DNA from: Dipylidium caninum
Lineage: Eukaryota > Platyhelminthes > Cestoda > Cyclophyllidea > Dipylidiidae
Reading direction: 5' to 3'
NCBI GenBank assembly: GCA_017562135.1
Contig: QEYB01001635.1
Span: forward strand, 1-27,988
DNA: 27,988 bases
Position 1 is the first letter of the stretch. Every line of letters starts with the position of its first letter. The position numbers and the translations under genes were made by a program. This document shows positions 20,815 to 27,988 of this stretch, piece after piece. The notes beneath the pieces were generated by a model, which made no database searches, was not told where the DNA came from, and saw only the letters and a list, made by a program, of their open reading frames with translations.

Positions 20815-20990
20815 GTGGAACAAACAACCTCGACCTTCACCTCGACCCAGGCGCGCAGTCAAGGCATTGCGCTCATCGCTTGTGCACACAGAAGCGCCGT
20901 TTAAAAGGAGGCGAATCCACGCGTTGCCTGCAACTTGTAGCCTCTCGAGGCTCCGCAACCACCATCTCCGCAGCCTTGGATGACCTCCTC
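20815..20990 (+). promoter_or_regulatory. Kunitz-type promoter block without its gene
   Basis: It aligns with the A, A' and F promoters: CCTCACCTCGACCC-like upstream sequence, a CATTGCGCTCATCG block, CAGAAGCGCC, the TATA-like GTTTAAAAGG (about 20899-20908), AATCCACGCGTTGCCTGCAA, TGTAGCCTCTCGA and CAACCACCATCTCC. No signal-peptide exon is found 110-120 bp downstream. Confidence 0.55.
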
Positions 20991-21125
20991 GTCGGCAACG
21001 CGTGGATGCTCCTCCTTCGACAGACGCTTCTTTGCTCATGAACGACGCCTTCGACGCGTCTGGTTGAAAGAAATGAGGGCTGGTTGGCCGTAGACACGGC
21101 ATGGAATGCATTTGGCCGTGTTCTC
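20990..21125 (-). repeat. Inverted partial copy of the Kunitz promoter block
   Basis: Read on the minus strand (about 21052 to 20990), AAGAAGCGTCTGTCGAAGGAGGAGCATCCACGCGTTGCC matches the block at 20889-20925, so the two face each other. The TATA position reads GTCGAAGG and is lost. Plus-strand GAAATGAGGGCTG at about 21070 matches the outer part of the locus A upstream region. Confidence 0.5.
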
Positions 21126-22270
21126 ATGCCCCTCCATAAGACGCTAATCGCTCTAGTCCCGACATAGAGGAAATGAAGCCTGGTCTGTCCATGTTTTCAT
21201 CAACACTCGTCCCATTGCTTTACTCTCACTCAGTCGGGTTGCTTGTCAAACGGTGGCATGTGGCAACGCAATCGCAGGATAAGCGAGGAGCCGCCAGGTC
21301 GTCGCCCCGACGGGTCCCGAGTTCTCCGTCTGACCAGAACCGAGCTGGTGTGGAGAAGAGGCTTTCCATGGACAGACATCGCACTGTCTTCTGCGATTGT
21401 CGCTGGCCACTTTCACGTAGAATTGCTGACCGTCGGCGCAGACCGACGCGCGGATCAGGCAACAAATCTTCCCCGTGAATGCGCCGAAGACACACGCACG
21501 GAGGAGGCGAGGTGAACACGCCGCAGCAGCCTGACTCGACTAAGTCACACGCCGCCTCGAGGGTAGTGGAAGGGAGAAGAGGGAGGCGAAGCGGCGGAAG
21601 AAGCGGCAGGGAAATCACGCTGACCAGCAGATTGTCACACGAGAGGGTCACTCAGTGTCGACGTCCTGTGGAGAAAAGAGGAGCGTCTTGGGAGAGGACG
21701 AATCGGTCGAGGCGCAGGTGGGGGAAGGCGACGTGGAGACGTGAACAGGACGAGTTGAATGGCACGACGCCTCTGGCTTTCCGGCACTGGGTGCGGCGGT
21801 GCCACCACTTAAAGGCTTCTCCACCTCCGACCTCACGGGTTGGACCCTCTGGCCTCTGCCCGTCGGTTGTCAGAAGTCGGTGTGTCGCAGTAGACCACCT
21901 CCGACTTCGCATGGAGGCAGATGGGCGACCTCCTCGACTGCGAAGGAGGCGGTGGAAGGTGAAGAGAAGGAGGAGACGAGAGGCTAAAAAGGGACGAATC
22001 GTAAGACTGCTGTCCTCCACTATGCTAATTAAGGGTTCCACCACTGTTGGCTGTCGTGTACAACCGCGAAGACCGAGCGGCTGGACCAAATTGCCTGCAG
22101 CAAGCCAAACTCCTCTCTTGTGGCGGTGCAGGGGGTGAAGCACTTGAGCTGGGCAAGCGGTGTCACCGACGAGGGGAGTCGTCAGACAACGTCTTCTTTT
22201 GTCTAACTTGCAGCTTGCAGCTTGCTTGAAAGGCGAGGGCCTTTAGGAGACGCCAGAGGCGTGAGGGCGG
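21126..22270. other. GC-rich stretch without a recognised gene
   Basis: Overlapping open frames on both strands (for example 21479-22138 + and 21652-22143 -) reflect base composition. No domain, splice pattern or repeat relationship is evident. Confidence 0.4.
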
Positions 22271-22410
22271 TGTCTACTTTATCCTCGTGGCTGACAAAAT
22301 CTCACCACATTCCACATCGTCGTAGAAGTACCGCGAGGGGTGCGTTCTTCGCAGACATTCGGTGGCAGAGGCTGGCAGGCAAACCCTGGCAAAGCACCGT
22401 GCCGCAATTT
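22270..22410 (-). pseudogene. Partial Kunitz-like exon G
   Basis: The minus-strand frame reads CLPASATEC then LRRTHPSRYFYDDVEC: second to third cysteine has the canonical 15 residues and RYFYDD fits the Kunitz aromatic core. The first pair is spaced by seven residues rather than eight. After the third cysteine the sequence meets GTGAGA, a good donor, and the second half of the domain is not seen. It may be a truncated copy or a domain split by an intron. Confidence 0.35.
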
Positions 22411-22637
22411 CCGCTGCCGTCTTCTTGTGCTTGAATGCAACCAAGTGGGCCGGAGCCTTGCGTGGCGTCTGCTCTGCCCTTCGCAACAAGGGCGTCCGGT
22501 CCATCTCCATCTACTTTATGAGGTTGTAGGTAACAGGGTTGGTGGCAAATAGAGGATTTACGCAGCCCTAGCGATGCTTACGCGCCTCCAACGGCTCCAC
22601 TTTCGCAAGATCAGCATCGAGAATCTCCATCCGGATG

Positions 22638-22675
22638 TGCTGCTGCTGCTGCTGCTACCGCTTCTGCTGCTTTCG
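22638..22675. repeat. CTG trinucleotide repeat
   Basis: Five consecutive CTG units and then degenerate ones. The surrounding 22.4-23.0 kb holds no recognised gene. Confidence 0.8.
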
Positions 22676-22995
22676 AAGTTGTTGAAGCGGTTGATCCCTC
22701 AACTGTCTTCTCCACGAACATTTCTATCACCACTTTCACGTCCACGTCGGCGAAAGGAGCAGCCATGGACTAGAAACACCTCATGGCGCAGGTAGTGAAG
22801 GCGCGCGCGTTGAGTCCCTGTCGTACTTGAACCCAGTGAAATGGGCGTCGAGGCTCCGTTGGCTGAGGTGGTGGGCGAAGACGGGGTGGCGCAGTTTTCA
22901 GGGTGGAGAAGTCTGAGGCGTCCACACGGTACACCTCTGCCAGCTTTAGTTTGTCAAACACTCGCTTGTTGACAGTCGTAAATTGCGTATTGCGC

Positions 22996-23015
22996 GTGTC
23001 ACATATGTGTGACAC
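22996..23015 (-). repeat. Dispersed near-palindrome, copy 3
   Basis: GTGTCACATATGTGTGACAC, one mismatch from a perfect palindrome. The pyrimidine-rich flank (CTCCCCACTCCGCTG) is on the minus strand, which gives the orientation. Confidence 0.75.
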
Positions 23016-23117
23016 AGCGGAGTGGGGAGACTTTTGTGAACGCGGATCCACTGGTGTCGGAAGTCGTACTTCTGCCTCCAAACCCACTCGTCCTTCTTCC
23101 CTGTCCCCCTTGTTTTC

Positions 23118-23690
23118 CTTAAAATGAACATTTCTGACGTCTTTACACAGTGATACAAAGGAGAGGAGGATTTGTTCCTCGTCCAGCCGATTGCACCACA
23201 CTCGCTTGCCGGCTTTAGCGCTTCAGCCGGTTCTGCGAGACGCCACAGACTGTGTGGGTGTGTGAGAAAGTCGATCCGCTGTGTGTGTGCGTGACAGATC
23301 AACGCATGCACGACGAAAGATTTGTTGACTGAACCACGTGTGGGACGACCGTCGACCTCTGACGACAGACAGCTTTCCTGAGTGAACGTGGTTGGCGGAG
23401 CGTTAGATCCAATTTGAGGATTAGAAAACTCCTCCCGTCGGAGGGGAATGTCGAAAAAACTACGAGTCTCACCTTCCACATGCATTGACACACGAGCGAC
23501 CACGGACTGGTGGTGGGGCAAGCGAACGGGGGCTAAGGCGATTCGCCTCCACCAAACGACTGCCTCTCCTGTGTGTGAGAAGGCGACAAAGTGAATGCTG
23601 AGCCGTCGCCTGAATAGGAGGCACGAAAGAAAAGATTGAGGCCAACGAAAAACAATGTTGCAAGAGACTCCCCACGCCATCATCGCCTCA
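23118..23690 (-). repeat. Inverted repeat B, right copy
   Basis: Near-identical reverse complement of 16502-16890 over its right part and more diverged over its left part. Same-strand similarity to 15390-15480 extends to about 23697. Several homopolymer runs are one or two bases longer here than in the left copy. Confidence 0.85.
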
Positions 23691-23697
23691 CCAACCT

Positions 23698-24335
23698 TGA
23701 CCGCCTCCTCCTCCTCCTGAACTGCTCCTCCTAATCAAATGCTCCGTGGCCCCCGCTTCTTGCCAAACACTCGTTGGCGTTAGTTTAGTGCGGCGAACTC
23801 AATTGCGACAAGCGAGTGGCAAAGGCCACAGGCTCCAACTCCACACGACGCAGAACGCGTCAATCTCTCAAGAAAATGGATTTCCACATGGCCTCGCCTC
23901 CATTCTGCGTGCCTTACGCCCACTGTCGCTCATCGTCCGAAGTGCGCGACTCCACTCCACGCTGTGTGGCCACCGTCCGCTCACTCACCGGACGAGATGA
24001 AGCTTTAGACCGGGACAAAATGGGCTGCTGGCACATATACGTGACACTGGGGAAGACAGGATGGAGGAGGGGCGTTGATTGTCACCACCGCGTGGCCAGG
24101 AGCCCTCCCTTTCCTTTCCTTTCTTTCTTTTCCTTCCCTTCTTCCCCTCTTCGACGCCTTCCACCGCCTCCACCCGCTGACTCGTTGAAGAGGGCGTCAG
24201 AGAAAGAAACCGCGGAGGTGGTGACAGGCCCCAGACTCAAATGTGTCCACCGACTGGCCAAAGTTAGAGAAAGCAACTCCAACCGACCCGAGGTTGCAGA
24301 AGTGACTCCAACGCGTGTTGTCAACGTGTGCTTAA
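23698..24335. other. GC-rich spacer without a recognised gene
   Basis: It includes a CTCCTC run (23703-23725) and CCTTTC/CTTT simple sequence (24105-24145). Open frames on both strands show no domain. Confidence 0.4.
24029..24048 (-). repeat. Dispersed near-palindrome, copy 4
   Basis: The core CACATATACGTGACAC; on the minus strand it follows CTGTCTTCCCCAGT, the same pyrimidine-rich lead as the other copies. The outer GTC of one arm is missing. Confidence 0.6.
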
Positions 24336-24420
24336 TTCGCCTGTTAAATGCAGCCTGAAATGTGAATTGGGGGAAGAGAACAGCTCGCGTCACAAATACG
24401 TGCACGATAGGAGACAGGGG
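24336..24420 (-). repeat. Inverted repeat C, left copy, with near-palindrome copy 5
   Basis: The plus-strand text GTTAAATGCAGCCTGAAATG followed by TGAATTGGGGGAAG is the reverse complement of 27927-27973 with small indels. The similarity continues through CGCGTCACAAATACGTGCACG (about 24386-24406), a diverged copy of the near-palindrome. Confidence 0.75.
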
Positions 24421-24704
24421 CTGTGGACGCGCACGACGGAGGCGATGATGCAGCAGTGGAGAGGAGAGGCCGTGTTCTTGAAATCCGCATGTGGCGCCCT
24501 CGCCCTCCGCGCCCTCCTCCTCCCCCTCTCCACAAAACTGCTGCTATCTTCTGGCGAACCAAGCGAAGAAGCCCGACTAGCTGCGTCTCCCCCGACAATC
24601 TGTTGTCTGTGACCACGTGAAAAACCCGTCCATTGGCCCACCTCCGGTGTCCGAATGGGCCTGCTGTCCGCGCCTCTTCACTCAACCGGCTTATTACGAG
24701 GCAA

Positions 24705-24800
24705 ACCTCTCACGACCTCATCGCCCCACCGACCTTGTCCTCCTGCTCAACTTCTCAAATCCTCAGTAGCCTTACTTCTTGCCAACAAACGCGATCCACT
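24705..24800 (+). repeat. Partial copy of the Kunitz upstream repeat
   Basis: CCTCATCGCCCCACCGACCT then TGTCCTCCTGCTCAAC match 15455-15490, and a CTTACTTCTTGCC stretch follows. It is shorter and more diverged than the other copies. Confidence 0.45.
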
Positions 24801-24871
24801 TAATGTTTGTTAATTTGTATTTTTATGATCAGCGTGGCTTTGTGGAGTGAGTAAAGAATAAAAAGCAGTTG

Positions 24872-24877
24872 TTTAAT
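24872..24877 (-). terminator. ATTAAA poly(A) signal, candidate for locus E
   Basis: The minus-strand hexamer ATTAAA lies about 150 nt beyond the donor at the end of the Kunitz exon of locus E. An AATAAA on the plus strand at 24857-24862 is nearby but has no plus-strand gene to serve. Confidence 0.3.
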
Positions 24878-25024
24878 TGATTGAAAGTTGGCTTTCCATT
24901 GCGGTGAGCATGGGGGAGAGGATGCGGGCAAGCGTGAGTCTGCGTGGTGCCAAAAGGCCTTTTTTAGTTGAGCCCACTTCTGCCAACAGGCGATGAGTAA
25001 TTCCAAATCGCTCAGACCACTCAC

Positions 25025-25364
25025 ATATTTCTTGTCACACAACACCTCGCAGTGGCTTCTGCTGCGGAATCGGTTTCGGGGTGCCACCGCAGCCGCCGTA
25101 GGTGAAGTGGACGCATTTCGTCGCGCTGCGGGTCGAATCCCCACACGGAAATGTTGTCTGTGCAAACTGCCCCTTTCCAGTGGCAAATGGCAATACTGAA
25201 ACGCACGCTGTAAGGGAGCAGGACAAGAGGCGCGTGGAAATAAGATCAACGACAAGCAAAGTAGTCAAATTCGCAAGAGAAATGCACCTTCGGTGAAGCA
25301 GACTCCACATGCTGCGATGACTGTCGCAAGGAAGAAGGAAGAGGAGGCGGAGCGCGGAGGGCAT
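25025..25364 (-). pseudogene. Kunitz locus E: secreted Kunitz gene with homopolymer frame breaks
   Basis: The signal exon runs from the ATG at 25364 to 25288 (MPSALRLLFLL, then ATVIAACGVCFTEG in another frame), ending at GTGCAT. The one extra base lies in TTCCTT, and removing it gives the phase-1 end seen in A and A'. The 80-nt intron is 25287-25208. The Kunitz exon (25207-25025) contains CHLPLERGS, then a cysteine, WGFDPQRDE, CVHFTYGGC, RNRF and CEVLC. All six cysteines are present and their spacing is canonical (8, 15, 7, 12, 3) if single extra bases in four short runs (TTT, TTT, AAA, CCCC) are discounted. P1 is Thr. The exon ends at a consensus GTGAGT donor, so a further exon should follow towards 24.9 kb, but I do not recognise it. 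The YGGC and NRF residues are those that pack the BPTI fold. Consensus error is the likelier explanation for the breaks here. Confidence 0.75.
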
Positions 25365-25626
25365 TCATGGCTTCGCGGAGGCCTCGGGTAGGCTGCAACT
25401 CGTCGGCGGCACGTGGAGGCTCCTCCTCCCAGTTTACACACAACTTCTCGGCATGGAAAGCCATGCGATGTCTGCGAGAGGTCTTCTGGAAAGAAAAATG
25501 CTGCTGCTGCCAAGCAAGTGGAGAGGAGGGCAGGTTTAGTGGGCCAATGATTTGGCGCCGCGCGCCCCCGGAGTCTGCCATCAACGTGCACACCACCGGG
25601 CGTCTTAGCCCACCATACAGCCTCTG

Positions 25627-25800
25627 ATGGATGGCGCCCCTTCAGCCGCGTCTTCCACCTCTCCGCCGGTTGATGCGACTGGGCTGGTCCAGCTGACACT
25701 GGCGCCATGTGTGCTCGACCCCGAAAACGACGATTGTCGCTACCACATGGTTCAGAGTTATTGGCTGAGGAAGATAGAGACGCTTCAACTTACCCACAAA
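25627..25800 (+). other. Weak Kunitz-like fragment or minus-strand exon
   Basis: The plus frame 25627-25878 contains CVLDPENDDC (C-x8-C) followed by RYHMVQSYW, but Trp comes two residues late and no later cysteines exist. On the opposite strand a consensus GTAAGT donor ends a frame reading VEMAFVG at about 25800. The two readings conflict and neither is well supported. Confidence 0.2.
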
Positions 25801-25822
25801 GGCCATTTCCACATCCCCTCGC

Positions 25823-25868
25823 CTTCGTCTCGCCTCGTCTCGCCTCGTCTCGCCTCGTCTTCGCCTCG
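25823..25868. repeat. CTCGTCTCGC decamer minisatellite
   Basis: Four tandem near-perfect copies of a GCCTCGTCTC unit, the last slightly altered, directly after the fragment at 25.7 kb. Confidence 0.85.
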
Positions 25869-25911
25869 CGACAATTAACTCCTCCTCCGCCGCCCTGCCT
25901 GTCTCCTCCCT

Positions 25912-25931
25912 GTCGTCACATATATGTGACA
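25912..25931 (+). repeat. Dispersed near-palindrome, copy 6, perfect core
   Basis: The core GTCACATATATGTGAC (25915-25930) is a perfect 16-bp palindrome. It follows CTGTCTCCTCCCT, as in the other copies. Confidence 0.8.
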
Positions 25932-26556
25932 CTTCACAACGAGGCCCGAACTCCTCGGGACCGGATGCTTTGAGATGAATCCATAACCTGGTTGGCAAAA
26001 TGGATGCGATTCCGGAGATAAGGTGGTGAGGCCTTCGTTGAGAAGTTCGAGGAAAGTGCAACTCATCATAGAGTCAAAAGCTGTTGACAGAACTGTTCAC
26101 TTGGCGACCCGAGATCTGGCTCATTAAAACTAAACCCACGGCCAATGTGACGACGAGGCAGAGCTGTATTCACTAGTGCGTTTAGCTGTGAAATTCTCAT
26201 GCTTAACCGCCTTGCTGACCTGTGAAATCGACTCCACACGTCGCCATGAGGAAGGCACGAAGGGGCAGGATGAGGAGGCTCGTGCGCACAAGCTATACGT
26301 GCCGTGACTGCGTTAGCGACATGAAGTGCCGCCTGGCTGCGCTCACTCCCCAGTCTGAAGTGCGCTTCCTTCGGTGAGTGAAGCATCGCATGGAAATGTT
26401 TTTCGCTGTCACGGGGAGGTGGCGACGTGGAAAGTGCACTCTCAGAATGCAGGAGATGCGTCCGTCGTTTGCCTTGGGTGGATGAGGCCACTAAGAGACC
26501 CACTAAGGGACTCTTCTTGCCCCCACCTTCCGCCTCCGCCGCCTGCCCCCTCCATC
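25932..26556. other. Spacer without a recognised gene
   Basis: A minus-strand frame at 26066-26503 and plus-strand frames near 26374-26817 overlap. None shows a domain in the part before 26557. Confidence 0.35.
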
Positions 26557-26629
26557 ATGACGGCCGCCGTTCGATTGTGTTCGACGATTCTCCACCTTCA
26601 CACTCACCCTGCAGCAAATCATTCACTGA
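26557..26629 (+). pseudogene. Possible orphan Kunitz signal-peptide exon
   Basis: An ATG at 26557 opens MTAAVRLCSTILHLHT. In another frame the segment ends PCSKSFTEG before GAAGGCGCGT, resembling the CFTEG end and GAAGGTGCAT donor of locus E. The donor would be GC rather than GT, and no Kunitz exon is seen after it. It is suggestive only. Confidence 0.25.
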
Positions 26630-26848
26630 AGGCGCGTCTCTCGGGGCCATTCCAGCGTCCTCCACCGTCTTCAAGCTCTTTCTTTGCCCACCCGCGAATG
26701 GCCCCACTTACCGCGCTTCCTTCTCCACTCTACGGGACAGGCTCATTTATGAGGGCGACGCTCGGTTTTCCTCCCACAGGCTACTGCTTTTCTAAGAAAG
26801 CCAAGCCACGATTTTGATGATTTTCTTACACACACACAAAAAAGATCA

Positions 26849-26854
26849 TTTATT
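26849..26854 (-). terminator. AATAAA poly(A) signal for locus F
   Basis: TTTATT on the plus strand is AATAAA on the minus strand, about 165 nt beyond the end of the locus F frame at 27018. Confidence 0.45.
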
Positions 26855-27017
26855 ACACGGCCAAAAGGTAGGTTTTTTGCCACTGCGGTGAAGCGCAAGG
26901 AGAGGGAGAATGCGCTCGTTCGAGCGTGCGGTGTTTTGAGTCGTCACCGCCGGGGCAAGAGGGCGGTGATTATCGCGTCGGCCCGAAGTGTTGTTCCCTC
27001 TCTCCCGTCGGATCGCC

Positions 27018-27425
27018 TCAGTGGGCGGTGGGGGCCAGACTTATAACACTACACATACATTCGCATGCAGACTTGCTCCGAAACATGGTTGTCATTGCTG
27101 CGCGCAACCGCGTCTCCAGTTGAATTTTGAACGCACTTCTTGGTGTGCTTGTCGTATTCCCCACGTGGAATGGCGAGGTGAACACGCAGTGGCCACGTTC
27201 TCCGATTTCCATGTCGGCACATAAGGTTTGCGGCCTGGGAGGAGACGAGAAAAGGCGGGTGTCGCTTAGTTCGGTGTGTTTTATCGGAGGAAGAAGAGGT
27301 GATGAGGGACAAGGACAGCGCAATTGGACAAATGCAGCATCGCAACGTTTACGAATACAGGCCGGTTGTGACCGAAGAGGAAGCACAGAGAGCGACGAGG
27401 GAGAGTGACGTTGGGTGGCATTCAT
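27018..27425 (-). pseudogene. Kunitz locus F: secreted Kunitz-like gene, frame-broken
   Basis: The ATG at 27425 (MNATQ) is followed, one frame over, by a hydrophobic SLSLVALCASSSVTTG that would make a good signal peptide; a possible donor GTAAAC follows. After a pyrimidine-rich acceptor (TCCTCCCAG, about 27240) the exon reads LCADMEIGERGHC, then in another frame WG, YDKHTKKC, and back in the first frame FRSKSACECMC (ending C-x3-C like the CEYVC of locus A). The fourth cysteine is not clear, and the third-to-fifth cysteine distance is about 7 nt longer than canonical. At least three single-base shifts are needed. The frame ends at 27018. It is related to A and A' by promoter and by the FxSKSxCExxC end. 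It is more decayed than locus E. Confidence 0.55.
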
Positions 27426-27640
27426 GCGGCGGCGGAGGAGGTGGAGGTGGTGGAGGCTGGAGGAGGACGATGTACGGTCGCGGAGTCATGTCGAGAAGTC
27501 GGCAACTTGCAGGCCAGCGATTGTGGATGCGCCTTCTTTTTATAGCACGCCGCTGGGTGTTAGCTCAATGCACGGTGGTTGTGCGAGCATGTGTCGAGGT
27601 GAGGGTCGTCTCGACGTGCGTGTTTGTTTTGTTCCTCGCA
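27426..27640 (-). promoter_or_regulatory. Promoter block of Kunitz locus F with TATA box
   Basis: On the minus strand TATAAAAAG starts at 27544, 119 bp before the ATG. Upstream CCTCACCTCGACAC, GCACAACCACCGTGCATTGA and downstream GCGCATCCACAATCGC, CCTGCAAGTTGCCGACTTCT match the A and A' blocks. GGC/GGT simple sequence lies between it and the ATG (27427-27460). Confidence 0.65.
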
Positions 27641-27889
27641 AAAAGGAGACGCTACGCGGGATAGCGCCGACGATGTCACCCCACACGCTGCCTAACCTCG
27701 GTCGCGGTGATTCAAGGAAGAGCGAGCGAAACTCATCAACTTCTGCAAAAAGATGCACGCTAAAATTTCAACATACACAGTCATCAGCGCCGACAGCATC
27801 TATGACCTCTACCATCCTTCCTCTCGCGCGAGCACGTCGCGTGCGTCTTATCTGAGCAATCACCCATGCGTACCTGCACACTTATCAGT
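27641..27889. other. Spacer without a recognised gene
   Basis: A plus-strand frame (27415-27855) crosses it with no recognisable domain. Confidence 0.35.
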
Positions 27890-27973
27890 CACAGGTTATG
27901 CTCTATCCTTATTTGTGACAGCGAGCTATGTTCTTCTTCCCCCCAATTCACAATTTCAGGCTGCATTTAACAG
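27890..27973 (+). repeat. Inverted repeat C, right copy
   Basis: Matches the reverse complement of 24336-24420, from a degraded near-palindrome (TCCTTATTTGTGACAGCGAG) through CCCCCCAATTCACAATTTCAGG and GCTGCATTTAACAG. It resembles an intron 3' end followed by an exon start, so it could alternatively be a duplicated acceptor region running off the window. Confidence 0.7.
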
Positions 27974-27988
27974 CGCGAATCTCTCTCT

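Noticed and set aside
21479..22143. Overlapping 219- and 163-residue frames on opposite strands
   Set aside because: Neither shows domain character, splice context or similarity to other parts of the window.
12885..27150. Programmed ribosomal frameshifting to explain the Kunitz frame breaks
   Set aside because: Shifts occur at many unrelated sites in both directions, with no common slippery motif or downstream structure.
1..27988. CRISPR arrays, bacterial operons, rRNA genes, viral genes
   Set aside because: No evenly spaced direct repeats, no ribosome-binding-site-led frames, no rRNA blocks and no viral protein motifs were seen.

Overview
The window is eukaryotic nuclear DNA. Introns have GT-AG or GC-AG ends, coding exons are short, and two housekeeping genes plus a family of secreted Kunitz-domain genes can be read by eye. 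A 38-nt intron in the LSM14 gene and a local expansion of small secreted Kunitz genes suggest a parasitic flatworm, most likely a tapeworm. This placement is inference; no taxonomic marker is present.

Layout. The left part (1 to about 10.8 kb) is visibly AT-rich. It carries three 5'-proximal exons of a leucine-rich-repeat gene resembling LRRC40 on the minus strand (5764-6810). Divergent to it, on the plus strand, is a complete four-exon LSM14/Scd6/Trailer-hitch homologue (9230-10844, 470 aa, no frame breaks). The rest of this part (1-5763 and 6811-9067) holds no gene I can support.

The right part (about 10.85 kb to the end) is GC-rich, microsatellite-rich and built of duplicated, often inverted, segments. 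It holds at least five Kunitz (BPTI-type) loci: A (minus, 11.0-11.6 kb), C (plus, 12.5-14.0 kb, two Kunitz domains), A' (plus, 17.6-17.9 kb, inverted duplicate of A), E (minus, 25.0-25.4 kb) and F (minus, 27.0-27.4 kb), with weaker relics near 14.4 and 22.4 kb. The better-preserved members share an architecture: a signal-peptide exon ending in phase 1, usually a 76-83 nt intron, then a Kunitz exon. A, A' and F also share a promoter block with a TATA-like box about 115 bp before the ATG.

Every recognisable Kunitz exon carries at least one single-base frame break while its cysteine codons and spacing are largely kept, and LSM14 next door is intact. In locus E the breaks all sit in short homopolymer runs. 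Two near-identical inverted copies of another repeat (16.5 and 23.6 kb) differ mostly in homopolymer length. Either the consensus has homopolymer errors in this duplicated region, or the cluster is a field of young pseudogenes; raw reads would decide. The most novel-looking signals are a dispersed near-palindrome of the form CGTCACRTATATGTGACGC embedded in a larger repeat, the shared promoter module, and the nested inverted duplications.
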